Part shown: in pieces, positions 1 to 7,943 of the stretch
Layout: the number at the start of each line of letters is the position of its first letter
Numbering within the stretch: position 1 is the first letter of the stretch
Assembly (NCBI GenBank): GCA_012520515.1
Contig: JAAYOD010000009.1
Location: forward strand, 1 to 34,169
Origin: Clostridiales bacterium
Lineage (GTDB): Bacteria > Bacillota > Clostridia > Christensenellales > DTU072
Reading direction: 5' to 3'
Length of the DNA stretch: 34,169 bases
Notes under the pieces: model-generated
What the model saw: only the letters and a program-made list of their open reading frames with translations
Told to the model about the DNA's origin: nothing
The model's database searches: none
Made by a program: the position numbers and the translations under genes

Positions 1-2
1 CC

Positions 3-1031
3 GCAATAAAATTTAATAAAGCTTTATGCCCTAATTTGAGCAAATTAGATGCATTTTTGTTTGATAAGTGTAAGTGCCAAAAAAACTGGAATGTAGTAAA
101 TTACATTGAACACCAAGTAAACCTATTGCGTAAGCAAATAGGCGATAAAAAGGTTTTGCTTGCTTTAAGCGGCGGTGTAGACAGCTCTGTTGTGGCGGCG
201 CTCCTTATAAAAGCTATTGGCTCAAATCTTGTTTGTGTCCATGTAAATAACGGACTTATGAGAAAGGGAGAGTCGGAAAATGTTGTGGAAATTTTTTCCA
301 AGATGGGCGCAAAATTTATTTATGTGGACGCTGAAGATAGATTCTTAGATAAGTTAAATGGCGTTTGTGACCCCGAAGAAAAAAGAAAAATAATAGGTAC
401 TGAGTTTATAAGAGTATTTGAAGAAGAAGCAAAAAAATTGCAAGGAATAGACTTTTTAGCGCAAGGCACTATTTATTCTGATATTGTAGAGAGCGGAACA
501 AAACTAGCTAAAGGCGTTAAAGCGCATCACAATGTAGGCGGACTGCCCGACGATATGGCTTTTGAACTGGTTGAGCCTATAAAATACCTTTTCAAAGACG
601 AAGTAAGAGCGTGCGGAAAGGCTTTAGGCTTGCCTGATAATATGGTGTACCGCCAGCCTTTCCCAGGTCCGGGACTTGGCGTAAGGTGTCTAGGCGCAAT
701 AACTAAAGATAGACTAGAAGCGTTAAGAGAATCTGACGCTATACTTAGAGAAGAGTTTGAAAAGGCCAATCTAACTGATAAAGTTTGGCAGTATTTTACC
801 GTTGTGCCAGACTTTAAGTCAGTAGGGGTTAGGGATAATAAAAGAACTTACCACTGGCCAGTTATTATAAGAGCCGTCAACACAGTAGACGCTATGACGG
901 CAAAGATTTATCACTTTGAATGGGAATTTTTAGATAAAGTAGCTGAGCGCATAATGAAAGAAGTAAAAAATATAAATCGCGTATGCTATGACTTGTCAAA
1001 AAAACCAAACGCAACAATTGAATGGGAATAA
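3..1031 (+). CDS. guaA: GMP synthase (glutamine-hydrolysing), ATP-pyrophosphatase and dimerisation domains, 5' end cut by window edge
   Basis: This enzyme amidates XMP to GMP in the last step of guanine nucleotide synthesis. Counting from a TTG at 36, the PP-loop SGGVDSS is residues 45-51. The C-terminal dimerisation domain contains RQPFPGPGLG and ends in the family's usual terminus, KPNATIEWE. The linker segment FLFDKCKC-x3-W, which normally joins the glutaminase and ATPase domains, precedes the PP-loop. The frame stays open to the left edge with no ribosome site before the TTG, so I read this as the 3' part of a longer gene. Oddly, the glutaminase HPE motif expected about 16 residues before FLFD is not there (that stretch reads IKFNKALC). 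The upstream domain may be divergent or absent. A standalone ATPase subunit starting at 36 is possible but less likely. A bidirectional terminator follows. Confidence 0.9.
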   Translation, partial: AIKFNKALCPNLSKLDAFLFDKCKCQKNWNVVNYIEHQVNLLRKQIGDKKVLLALSGGVDSSVVAALLIKAIGSNLVCVHVNNGLMRKGESENVVEIFSKMGAKFIYVDAEDRFLDKLNGVCDPEEKRKIIGTEFIRVFEEEAKKLQGIDFLAQGTIYSDIVESGTKLAKGVKAHHNVGGLPDDMAFELVEPIKYLFKDEVRACGKALGLPDNMVYRQPFPGPGLGVRCLGAITKDRLEALRESDAILREEFEKANLTDKVWQYFTVVPDFKSVGVRDNKRTYHWPVIIRAVNTVDAMTAKIYHFEWEFLDKVAERIMKEVKNINRVCYDLSKKPNATIEWE

Positions 1032-1034
1032 AAT

Positions 1035-1069
1035 AAAAAAAGCTATCTAAGGTATAGATAGCTTTTTTT
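1035..1069. terminator. Bidirectional intrinsic terminator between guaA and the F420-ligase-like gene
   Basis: The 9-bp stem AGCTATCTA / TAGATAGCT (1041-1049 and 1055-1063) has a 5-base loop. It is preceded by an A run and followed by a T run, so it can stop transcription from both convergent genes. Confidence 0.85.
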
Positions 1070-1075
1070 ATGTTT

Positions 1076-2263
1076 TTATTTAGTGTAATTATCAAAATAG
1101 CCTTGTATTAGCACTATAGGAGTGCCTTTGTCGCCCGAACCGCTTGTAAGGTCGCAAAGTGAGCCAATTAGGTCAGTTAGCCGTCTTGGTGTTGTGCCTT
1201 GTGACGCTCTTTGACCTACCAAATCATCGCCTTTGTGGCGGATATATTGGCGAATTGCTTCTTTTAGCTTGTCGCCTTTAAGGTCCTTAAAATCATTGTC
1301 GGCAAGGTATTTTAGCTTAACTTCGTTAGGTTGTCCGACTAGGCCTTTAGTAAAGGCAGGGGATACCACAGGGTCGGCAAGTTCCCATATTTTACCAACA
1401 GGGTCTTTAAATGCGCCGTCGCCATAGATTAGCACTTCTATATCGCAGTTGGTTTTTTCAAATAGTTTTTGTTGTATGGCGTCTACTACTTTTTGACAAT
1501 CTCTTGGGAAAAGTTTTATTTGGTCTTCGGTGGCTTTGTTTGCGCCAAGCAGTCCATAGGTTTCGTTATACCCAGAGCCATTAATTGATTTATTTAAAAT
1601 ATCGTCCAAAAGATATACAGTTGCGCCTTTTTCCTTTAGCAGTCTTTTTGTACGCATTCTGGAATGGATATCGCAAGCAAGCACATAATTTGTATAATTT
1701 AATATTGCGCGACAGTCATTTGCAAAGATAATTTCCACCTGGCAACCTTGACTTTCCACAATCTCTTTATAATACTTGACATAATCAATACCAGTAAAGG
1801 TGTGCTTAGGGTGTCCAAAAAGTTCTCTAAACTGCTCTTCGTCTAAGATATCCGACCAAGGATTTATGCCTTTAGCATCTAGCATATCGATATTGACAAG
1901 ATGATTGCCTACTTCGTCCGACGGATAGCTTAGCATAAGAATAATTTTCTTTGCGCCTTTTGCTATGCCTTTTAAGCAAGTGGCAAAGCGGTTACGGCTA
2001 AGGATAGGAAAAATAACTCCAATAGGGTTATCGCCGAATTTATCTTTGATGTCGTAAGCTATGTCTAGATAGCTTACATAGTTGCCTTGCGCTCTTGCTA
2101 CTACGGCTTCTGTAATGCCTACTACATCTCTATCGCCTAAACTAAAACCTTCTGACTTTGATGCGTTTATAACGCTAGAAGTTACTATGTCTACAATGTC
2201 ATCTCCTTTAGTTATGATAGGCGCGCGGATTCCCCTTGAAATTGTTCCTACTAATCTTTCCAT
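1076..2263 (-). CDS. Coenzyme F420-0:L-glutamate ligase (CofE)-family protein
   Basis: The 395-residue protein resembles the CofE/FbiB-type ligase family (PF01996), which in methanogens and actinobacteria adds glutamate to F420-0. The N-terminal pattern supports this: APIITKGDDIVDIV, then DRDVVGITEAVVARAQG. The protein is longer than archaeal CofE (about 250 residues) and matches the long form found in Clostridia, which generally lack F420, so the substrate is probably different. The start is the ATG at 2261-2263, preceded by GAGGT at good spacing; an ATG 60 bases further upstream has no ribosome site and would add a hydrophobic stretch. It has its own promoter and is transcribed divergently from the esterase operon. 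The family assignment is fairly good; the function is unknown. Confidence 0.7.
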   Translation of the reverse strand: MERLVGTISRGIRAPIITKGDDIVDIVTSSVINASKSEGFSLGDRDVVGITEAVVARAQGNYVSYLDIAYDIKDKFGDNPIGVIFPILSRNRFATCLKGIAKGAKKIILMLSYPSDEVGNHLVNIDMLDAKGINPWSDILDEEQFRELFGHPKHTFTGIDYVKYYKEIVESQGCQVEIIFANDCRAILNYTNYVLACDIHSRMRTKRLLKEKGATVYLLDDILNKSINGSGYNETYGLLGANKATEDQIKLFPRDCQKVVDAIQQKLFEKTNCDIEVLIYGDGAFKDPVGKIWELADPVVSPAFTKGLVGQPNEVKLKYLADNDFKDLKGDKLKEAIRQYIRHKGDDLVGQRASQGTTPRRLTDLIGSLCDLTSGSGDKGTPIVLIQGYFDNYTK

Positions 2264-2306
2264 TTGTAATACCTCAAAAAAAATTGTCAAACAAATGACA
2301 CTAGAT

Positions 2307-2335
2307 ATTATATAATACAGCAAGGCAATTGTAAA
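2307..2335 (-). promoter_or_regulatory. Promoter of the F420-ligase-like gene
   Basis: On the minus strand, TTTACA (2330-2335), a 17-bp spacer and a perfect TATAAT (2307-2312) lie 44 bases before the start codon. Confidence 0.7.
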
Positions 2336-2377
2336 GAATTACAGCCAAAAAAAGCAAAATAGCCACAGCATTAGATA

Positions 2378-2406
2378 TTGCAATAGATGGACAATTATGG
2401 TAAAAT
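2378..2406 (+). promoter_or_regulatory. Promoter of the esterase-glucosidase-rubredoxin operon
   Basis: TTGCAA (2378-2383), a 17-bp spacer and TAAAAT (2401-2406) give a predicted start about 20 bases before the ATG. Confidence 0.6.
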
Positions 2407-2432
2407 TATGACAAATAAGGAGCGTTGTTACT

Positions 2433-3341
2433 ATGAATATAGCCAGCATTTTTTTTAAGATAAGCGATTTGACTATGCACTATGCAAGGAATTTTGAAAA
2501 GTTCCCTGACATAACGGTGCTTAAAGATATTTCTTATGACGATAGGTATGGCAGATACACTAGAGCCGATGTCTATTATAAAGATGGCCAAGATAGCTAC
2601 CCTGTCATTATAAATGTGCATGGAGGCGGATTTGTAAAAGGAGACAAGAGGCATAGAGCGGCAGTTTGCGCAAAGTTTGCCCGTCAAGGTTATTTTGTGT
2701 ATAACATAAACTATCGCTTAGCACCTCAATATCAGTTTCCTGCGGCATGTGAAGATGTCATAAACGCCATTAATTTTTTACCAAAGTTACAAAAGCAGTT
2801 TAAGCTGAGTTTAGACAATATCATTTTAACGGGCGACTCTGCTGGTGCATACTATGCCATGACCGCCATTTTGGCAAGCACTAATGAAGAATTTAGGCAA
2901 GGACTTTCATTGCCAAACTGCAATGAAAAAATTACTGGCTTTATGGGTTTTTGCGGCGCTTACTCTTTGGAAGTAATTGTAGCTAGAAAAACGCCCCTTA
3001 ATGTTGCTAAGGAAGTAGGCAGCGCAGTTATTGGATTCAAGGTAAAGAAAGATTTTTCCAATTTGAAAGATTTTCCTTTGTTTAGCTACACTAATCTTCT
3101 TGATTTTATAAATGAAAAATTCCCGCCATCTTACATAATGGCGTCAAAGCACGATAAATTTGTAGGCGGTCAAGGAGAGCTACTGCAAGAAAAGCTAGAG
3201 TCGCTTGGCGTAAAGCATAGTGTGCATTTTGCCGATGAAGTTGGGGATTTTCATTGTTTTCAATTATTACCTAAACATAAAAATACAAAAAAAGTAATGG
3301 AGAGCGCGTACAAATGGCTGAAAGAACAACAAAAAGAGTAA
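2433..3341 (+). CDS. Alpha/beta hydrolase, HSL-type esterase
   Basis: This 302-residue hydrolase of the hormone-sensitive-lipase type carries the oxyanion-hole motif HGGG at residues 63-66, the nucleophile elbow GDSAG with Ser136, and likely triad partners Asp241 (KHDKF) and His274 (DFHCF). It has no signal peptide, so it should act on short-chain esters or acetylated sugars in the cytosol. AAGGAG lies 10 bases before the ATG. Its last 28 bases overlap the start of the downstream alpha-glucosidase, implying translational coupling. Pairing with a glycosidase suggests a deacetylase or feruloyl-type role on imported oligosaccharides, but that is inference from context only. Confidence 0.85.
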   Translation: MNIASIFFKISDLTMHYARNFEKFPDITVLKDISYDDRYGRYTRADVYYKDGQDSYPVIINVHGGGFVKGDKRHRAAVCAKFARQGYFVYNINYRLAPQYQFPAACEDVINAINFLPKLQKQFKLSLDNIILTGDSAGAYYAMTAILASTNEEFRQGLSLPNCNEKITGFMGFCGAYSLEVIVARKTPLNVAKEVGSAVIGFKVKKDFSNLKDFPLFSYTNLLDFINEKFPPSYIMASKHDKFVGGQGELLQEKLESLGVKHSVHFADEVGDFHCFQLLPKHKNTKKVMESAYKWLKEQQKE

Positions 3342-4999
3342 ATAAAGACTGGTGGAAAGAAGCGGTTTTTTATCAAGTGTGGCCACGAAGCTTTGCTGAC
3401 GGCAACGGAGACGGCATAGGCGACCTAAAAGGTATCTATGACAAGTTAGAGTATATAAAAGAGCTGGGCGCAGACGCTATATGGTTTAGTCCGCTTTATG
3501 TGTCACCGCAAAAAGATTATGGGTATGATATAGCCGATTATTATAACATTGCGCCAGAATACGGCACAATGGACGACTTTAAGAAAGTGCTTAATAAAGC
3601 GCATTTGCTTGGTATGAAAGTAATTATGGATTTAGTTATTAATCATACCTCAAATGAGCATAAGTGGTTTTTAAAGAGCAGAAAAGGGGGCGACGACAAC
3701 CCATATAAAGATTATTATATATGGCGAAAGGGCAAAGGCAAAGATGGCAAGCGTTTTCCAAACAACTGGAATAGCACTTTTCCAGGCGACGGCTGGCAAT
3801 ATGACGAAGTACGCAAAGAGTATTATTTGCACCTTTTTGCAATAGAACAGCCCGATCTTAATATGGATAATCCCAAAGTAAGAGAAGAAGTAAAAAACAT
3901 AATGAGATTTTATCTTGAAATGGGAATAGATGGCTTTAGGGAAGATGTAATTACATTTATAAGCAAAAGAAAAGGCTTGCCAAATGGTTTTCCGCTACCT
4001 ACCGCAAGGGGTATGGAGCATTATGTAAACGGGCCTAATATCCATAAGTATCTAGCTGAGTTTAGAGAAGTTTTGGACGAATATGGCGCTGTGACTGTGG
4101 GCGAAGCGCCTTTAATTAATGCCAAAACGGCGTTAAAATATATTGACGAAAAAAATAAAACGCTAGATATGATGTTCCACTTTCAGCATATGGAAGCAGA
4201 CTGTATGTTTATAAGCTGGTTCAAACTGCCGTTTAACCTAGTTAAACTAAAGAAAGTATATAATAGGTGGCAAGAAAAGCTGTATAACAGGGCTTGGAAT
4301 GCGCTATTTTTAGAAAACCATGACCAGCCTAGAATTATATCAAGGTATGGAAGTGAAAAGTTCCGTGAAGAAAGCGGTAAGGCGCTTGCTTGTATGTATT
4401 TGTGCCAGTCGGGCACGCCATTTATATATCAAGGGCAAGAAATAGGCATGACGAATTATCCTTTTAAGGAATTAGATGAATTTGTCGATGTCAATACTTT
4501 TGCTTTTTACAAATTACTTAGAAAGTTTGGTTTTAGCCACAAAAACATACTAAATAAAGCAAGGTATGCAGCTAGAGATAACGCAAGAACGCCTATGCAA
4601 TGGAACGATGGTAAAAAGGCAGGCTTTACCACAGCTGAAAAGCCTTGGTTTAGTGTCAATCCAAATTATACCGAAATAAATGTAGAAGAGTCAAAAAAAC
4701 GCCCTGATAGCTTGCTTAATTTTTATAAGAAGTTAATTGCTTTTAGAAAAGAGAGCAAAGCGCTTATTTTTGGCAGTTTTCACCTATACTATAAAAGAAA
4801 TAAAAGACTTTTTATCTATGAAAAAAGATATGAGAATGATAGAGTTTTTGTAGTTATTAATTTAAGTGAAAAACCTACTAAGCTAAAAGTGCCAAGTGAA
4901 GTTAATTTGCAGGATTTTGAGCTAAGCATTAGTAACTATGAGCAAAATACCAACATACTAAAGCCCTATGAATGCAGGATATATACTTTAAGGAGATAA
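3314..4999 (+). CDS. malL: GH13 oligo-1,6-glucosidase (alpha-glucosidase)
   Basis: This cytosolic 561-residue GH13 enzyme releases glucose from the non-reducing end of isomalto- or malto-oligosaccharides. It shows the calcium loop DGNGDGIGD (29-37), DLVINH (106-111), nucleophile Asp211 in GFREDV, acid/base Glu264 in TVGEAP, and the stabiliser Asp337 in NHDQPR. The residue after the nucleophile is Val212. In yeast isomaltase and bacillary oligo-1,6-glucosidase a Val here goes with alpha-1,6 preference, whereas Thr or Ala goes with alpha-1,4. The normal Met before the nucleophile is Glu210 here. The ATG at 3314 overlaps the esterase by 28 bases and follows GGAGAG; no later start codon fits, since the conserved WWKEAVFYQVWP begins at residue 13. 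All catalytic residues are present. Confidence 0.92.
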   Translation: MAERTTKRVNKDWWKEAVFYQVWPRSFADGNGDGIGDLKGIYDKLEYIKELGADAIWFSPLYVSPQKDYGYDIADYYNIAPEYGTMDDFKKVLNKAHLLGMKVIMDLVINHTSNEHKWFLKSRKGGDDNPYKDYYIWRKGKGKDGKRFPNNWNSTFPGDGWQYDEVRKEYYLHLFAIEQPDLNMDNPKVREEVKNIMRFYLEMGIDGFREDVITFISKRKGLPNGFPLPTARGMEHYVNGPNIHKYLAEFREVLDEYGAVTVGEAPLINAKTALKYIDEKNKTLDMMFHFQHMEADCMFISWFKLPFNLVKLKKVYNRWQEKLYNRAWNALFLENHDQPRIISRYGSEKFREESGKALACMYLCQSGTPFIYQGQEIGMTNYPFKELDEFVDVNTFAFYKLLRKFGFSHKNILNKARYAARDNARTPMQWNDGKKAGFTTAEKPWFSVNPNYTEINVEESKKRPDSLLNFYKKLIAFRKESKALIFGSFHLYYKRNKRLFIYEKRYENDRVFVVINLSEKPTKLKVPSEVNLQDFELSISNYEQNTNILKPYECRIYTLRR

Positions 5000-5006
5000 A
5001 CTATTT

Positions 5007-5609
5007 ATGGATAACAGAGCGCTTTATAAGATAAGTTACGGACTTTATATTTTGTCTGTAAAAGAAGGGGATAAAGATAACGGTTGTATTACCAATACCG
5101 TTGTGCAAGTTACCGATTCGCCCAAGCGTATATCGGTGTGTTTAAGCAAGCAAAATTACACAACAGAAATGCTTCTTAGGACTAAAGAATTTAATGTGAC
5201 TATGCTAACTGTGGATACGCCTTTTTCTGTCTTTAAGCAGTTTGGATATAAGTCGGGCAGAGATGTAGATAAATTTGACTGCCCAAATCCCTCCCGTTCT
5301 GAAAACGGCATAATTTATGCGTCTAAATATGGCAACAGCTATATATCAGCTAAGGTGTACCAAACAGTAGATGTAGGCGCACATATTATGTTTTTGGCAG
5401 ATGTGGTGGGCGCTAAAGTGTTAAGTGACGCGCCCTCTGTAACTTATGAGTATTATTTTCAGCACATTAAGCCAAAGCCTAAAGAAACTGACATAAAAAA
5501 AGGTTATAGGTGCAAGATTTGTGGTTATATCTATGAGGGAGAGCCCTTGCCTGATGACTTTATTTGTCCTATTTGTAAACACGGAGTGGACGCTTTTGAA
5601 AAGCTGTAA
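5007..5609 (+). CDS. High-molecular-weight rubredoxin (flavin reductase domain plus rubredoxin)
   Basis: This 200-residue fusion has residues 1-155 as an FMN-binding flavin-reductase-like domain and a C-terminal short rubredoxin whose iron ligands are C169, C172, C187 and C190 (CKICGYIYEG ... CPIC). The architecture is that of Hrb of Moorella, which passes electrons from NADH to flavodiiron proteins that reduce oxygen or nitric oxide. The rubredoxin loop between the two CxxC pairs is shorter than in free rubredoxins. The gene is the last of the esterase-glucosidase operon: its AAGGAGAT ribosome site overlaps the stop of the glucosidase, and a terminator follows. The flavodiiron partner is not in the window. 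Its link with sugar genes is unexplained. Confidence 0.88.
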   Translation: MDNRALYKISYGLYILSVKEGDKDNGCITNTVVQVTDSPKRISVCLSKQNYTTEMLLRTKEFNVTMLTVDTPFSVFKQFGYKSGRDVDKFDCPNPSRSENGIIYASKYGNSYISAKVYQTVDVGAHIMFLADVVGAKVLSDAPSVTYEYYFQHIKPKPKETDIKKGYRCKICGYIYEGEPLPDDFICPICKHGVDAFEKL

Positions 5610-5630
5610 GTAAGTAAAAGTATAAAATAA

Positions 5631-5660
5631 AACACCTAAAAAATTTTAGGTGTTTTTTTT
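5631..5660. terminator. Terminator after the rubredoxin operon, overlapping the convergent small gene
   Basis: ACACCTAAAA pairs with TTTTAGGTGT and is followed by eight T's. On the opposite strand the hairpin overlaps the last codons of the small gene at 5646 and is followed by a broken T run, so it may serve both. Confidence 0.8.
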
Positions 5661-5855
5661 CTTTGAAAGAGGGTGCGCACTTAATACCTTTTGATAGCGG
5701 TACATAGCGTTATAGCGTATAGGGCGGGTGTAGGGCGGTGTGTTAAAAACAAACAGCACGCACTTGCCTATTTTACTGTGGTGGTAACTGTCAATAATAT
5801 CAATTAGCTCATTGTTTTTTATGCGCTGAATAATTCTGTTATGGTATGGGTACAA
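5646..5855 (-). CDS. Small conserved-looking hypothetical protein
   Basis: This is a 69-residue ORF with no family I recognise. It is basic and Tyr-rich, with a patterned core (HNRIIQRIKNNELIDII, then IGKCVLFVFNTPPYTRPIRYN) that looks like a real folded domain rather than random translation. I chose the TTG at 5853-5855 because AAGGAG sits exactly 5 bases upstream. An ATG at 5880-5882 would add nine residues but has no ribosome site. It is convergent to the rubredoxin gene and ends inside the terminator hairpin. It has no signal peptide, membrane segment or cysteine pair. Confidence that it is expressed is moderate. Confidence 0.5.
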   Translation of the reverse strand: MYPYHNRIIQRIKNNELIDIIDSYHHSKIGKCVLFVFNTPPYTRPIRYNAMYRYQKVLSAHPLSKKKNT

Positions 5856-5881
5856 AATCACTCCTTTATTTATAATTAGCA

Positions 5882-5911
5882 TTGTAAAAATAAGAGTTTG
5901 TATGCTATAAT
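5882..5911 (+). promoter_or_regulatory. Promoter of the GH127 gene (extended -10)
   Basis: TTGTAA (5882-5887), an 18-bp spacer and TGCTATAAT (extended -10; hexamer 5906-5911). The predicted start near 5918 leaves a 59-base leader to the ATG at 5977 but only 14 bases to a TTG at 5932, which supports the ATG. Confidence 0.65.
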
Positions 5912-5976
5912 AATTACATATAGGGCGTACATTGGCTAAGTTTGGGTATCCTAATCAAAATATAATGGAGAAAGCT

Positions 5977-7875
5977 ATGGTTGGCAAATTGCAAAAGTTT
6001 CCGCTGGGCGATATTAAGCCAAAAGGCTGGTTGTTAGACCAGTTAAGAGCGCAGGCAAATGGACTTACGGGTAATGTTTCTACACTGTTTAATGACCTTA
6101 GCGATAATTCAGCTTGGCTAGGGGGTAAAGGGGAAAAATGGGAAAGAGGGCCTTATTATTTAGATGGCCTTATGCCCTTAGCCTATCTACTAAATGATGA
6201 AAAATTAAAGAAAAAAGTGCAAAAATGGATAGATAGTATTATTTCTTCTCAAGATAAAACAGGCTTTTTTGGCCCAAAAAATAATTTAGACTGGTGGCCA
6301 AGAATGGTGGTTACAAAAATGCTTCCATCGTATTATGAAGCTACCAAAGACCAAAGAGTAATACCGTTTTTGACAAATTATTATCTCTATATGAATAAAA
6401 ATATAGATAATCGCCCTTTGTACTCTTGGGCAAATGCGCGCGGATTAGAAGAGCTAATTGGCATAGAGTTTTTATATAAGACAATGGGGGAAAGCTTTTT
6501 GCAATCTTTAGCAAAGAAAATAATTGCGCAAAGTATTGATTGGAATGAAGTTTTTGATAATTTTCCTTACATAAAGCCATCTAAAGAATATATGTCAACA
6601 ACGGCATTTAACATCAAAAAAGTGCTGTTTTATGGACGGGATTTTTTAGCTAATTATTTTAATAATTCACGCATTTCAAAAAAGAGAATAATAAAGCGTA
6701 ACAACAATGAGTTTAATAAGTTTTATCACCTAACTCATGGCGTAAATATTGCCATGGCATTAAAGCACCCTGCGCTTTGCGGTTGCTTTTTAGATGATAG
6801 CAACATGGCAAGCCTTGCAAAAAAAGGCTATCAAACTATTATGGAACACCACGGCACAGCGACAGGGCTTTATACTTGTGATGAACATCTTAGCGGAGCA
6901 AGCGCAACGCAAGGGATAGAACTTTGCACAGTAGCTGAAGCTATGTACAGTATGGAAAAGCTGTATCAAATAACAGGCGATAATATGTGGGCAGACCTTA
7001 TTGAACTGTATAGCTTTTCTATCTTTCCTGCCACATTTACTAAAGATATGTGCGCGCATCAATATGTGCAACAAACCAATCAAGTTTCGGCAACGACTGC
7101 CAAACGCTTATGGTATGACAGCTATAATAAAGCTAACATTTATGGTCTAAAGCCAAACTACGCTTGCTGTCTTAGCAATATGCATCAAGGCTTTCCAAAG
7201 TTTGTTGAACACCTTGCCTTTTATAGCGATAATACACTTGCTTTTTTGTGCTTAGCGCCTATGGAGATAGATACCTGCGTTTTTGGAAAAAGAGTAAAGC
7301 TAAAGGTAATTAGCGACTATCCATTTAGAAACAGCGCAATAATAGATGTGGAAAAAGGGGAACTAAACTTGCGTATAAGGATACCCAAAAACGCAAAATG
7401 TGTATATGTGGACTTCAAAAAACATACTGGCGACTATGCTGAGATAACAGCTAAAAGCGGTCAAAAAATTACGGTAAGCTATGAGTTTGACATAGTAAAA
7501 AAAGAAAATGTTGATGGCTCTGTTTCTTATTATTATGGCAACTTACTTCTTGCTTTACCTATACACCCAAATATTACTTATAAAGAAAAAGACAACAAGT
7601 TTTGCGATAGGGAAATGTCCACAGGCTCAATGTGGAATTATGCGCCTTGCAGTAAAGGAGAGTTTACTATTGTGCAAAAAGAAATTGCAAAATTGCCCTT
7701 TGACAAACCACCTGTAAGCTTTAAGGTAAAAGGCTATGAAATACCGTCTTGGACACAGCAAAATAATCAAGCAGGCAATGTGCCAAAAGAGTTTGAAAAA
7801 GGGCAAGAAACTGTGCTTACCCTTGTGCCTTACGGCACTACCTTACTTAGAATAGCTCACTTTCCCAAAATATAG
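5977..7875 (+). CDS. GH127-family beta-L-arabinofuranosidase (DUF1680)
   Basis: This 632-residue (alpha/alpha)6-barrel glycosidase releases L-arabinofuranose (or related sugars) from oligosaccharides. The signatures of characterised HypBA1 are present: the zinc ligands Glu315 and Cys317 (GIELC), plus Cys397 and Cys398 (YACCLSN), one of which is the thiolate nucleophile. A likely acid/base is Glu303 in CDEHLSG. The C-terminal third is a beta-sandwich. There is no signal peptide, so it acts in the cytosol on imported substrate. The start is the ATG at 5977 with GGAG 6 bases upstream; an in-frame TTG at 5932 lacks a ribosome site. A Lys/Arg/Asn-rich insertion lies near residues 225-247. GH127 relatives also include other specificities (GH146-like), so the exact substrate is not certain. 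The transporter two genes on probably supplies it. Confidence 0.85.
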   Translation: MVGKLQKFPLGDIKPKGWLLDQLRAQANGLTGNVSTLFNDLSDNSAWLGGKGEKWERGPYYLDGLMPLAYLLNDEKLKKKVQKWIDSIISSQDKTGFFGPKNNLDWWPRMVVTKMLPSYYEATKDQRVIPFLTNYYLYMNKNIDNRPLYSWANARGLEELIGIEFLYKTMGESFLQSLAKKIIAQSIDWNEVFDNFPYIKPSKEYMSTTAFNIKKVLFYGRDFLANYFNNSRISKKRIIKRNNNEFNKFYHLTHGVNIAMALKHPALCGCFLDDSNMASLAKKGYQTIMEHHGTATGLYTCDEHLSGASATQGIELCTVAEAMYSMEKLYQITGDNMWADLIELYSFSIFPATFTKDMCAHQYVQQTNQVSATTAKRLWYDSYNKANIYGLKPNYACCLSNMHQGFPKFVEHLAFYSDNTLAFLCLAPMEIDTCVFGKRVKLKVISDYPFRNSAIIDVEKGELNLRIRIPKNAKCVYVDFKKHTGDYAEITAKSGQKITVSYEFDIVKKENVDGSVSYYYGNLLLALPIHPNITYKEKDNKFCDREMSTGSMWNYAPCSKGEFTIVQKEIAKLPFDKPPVSFKVKGYEIPSWTQQNNQAGNVPKEFEKGQETVLTLVPYGTTLLRIAHFPKI

Positions 7876-7877
7876 TG

Positions 7878-7906
7878 TTGACTAAAAAATTGCCAGCATT
7901 TATACT
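7878..7906 (+). promoter_or_regulatory. Promoter of the gtrA-like/MFS operon
   Basis: TTGACT (7878-7883), a 17-bp spacer and TATACT (7901-7906), directly after the GH127 stop codon. Confidence 0.7.
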
Positions 7907-7943
7907 TTACTTAAAATAATTACATATAAGGACATTTTTTGTT

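Noticed and set aside
5932-5976. Upstream TTG start for the GH127 gene
   Set aside because: It has no ribosome site, would leave only a 14-base leader after the promoter, and the added residues are not part of the family fold.
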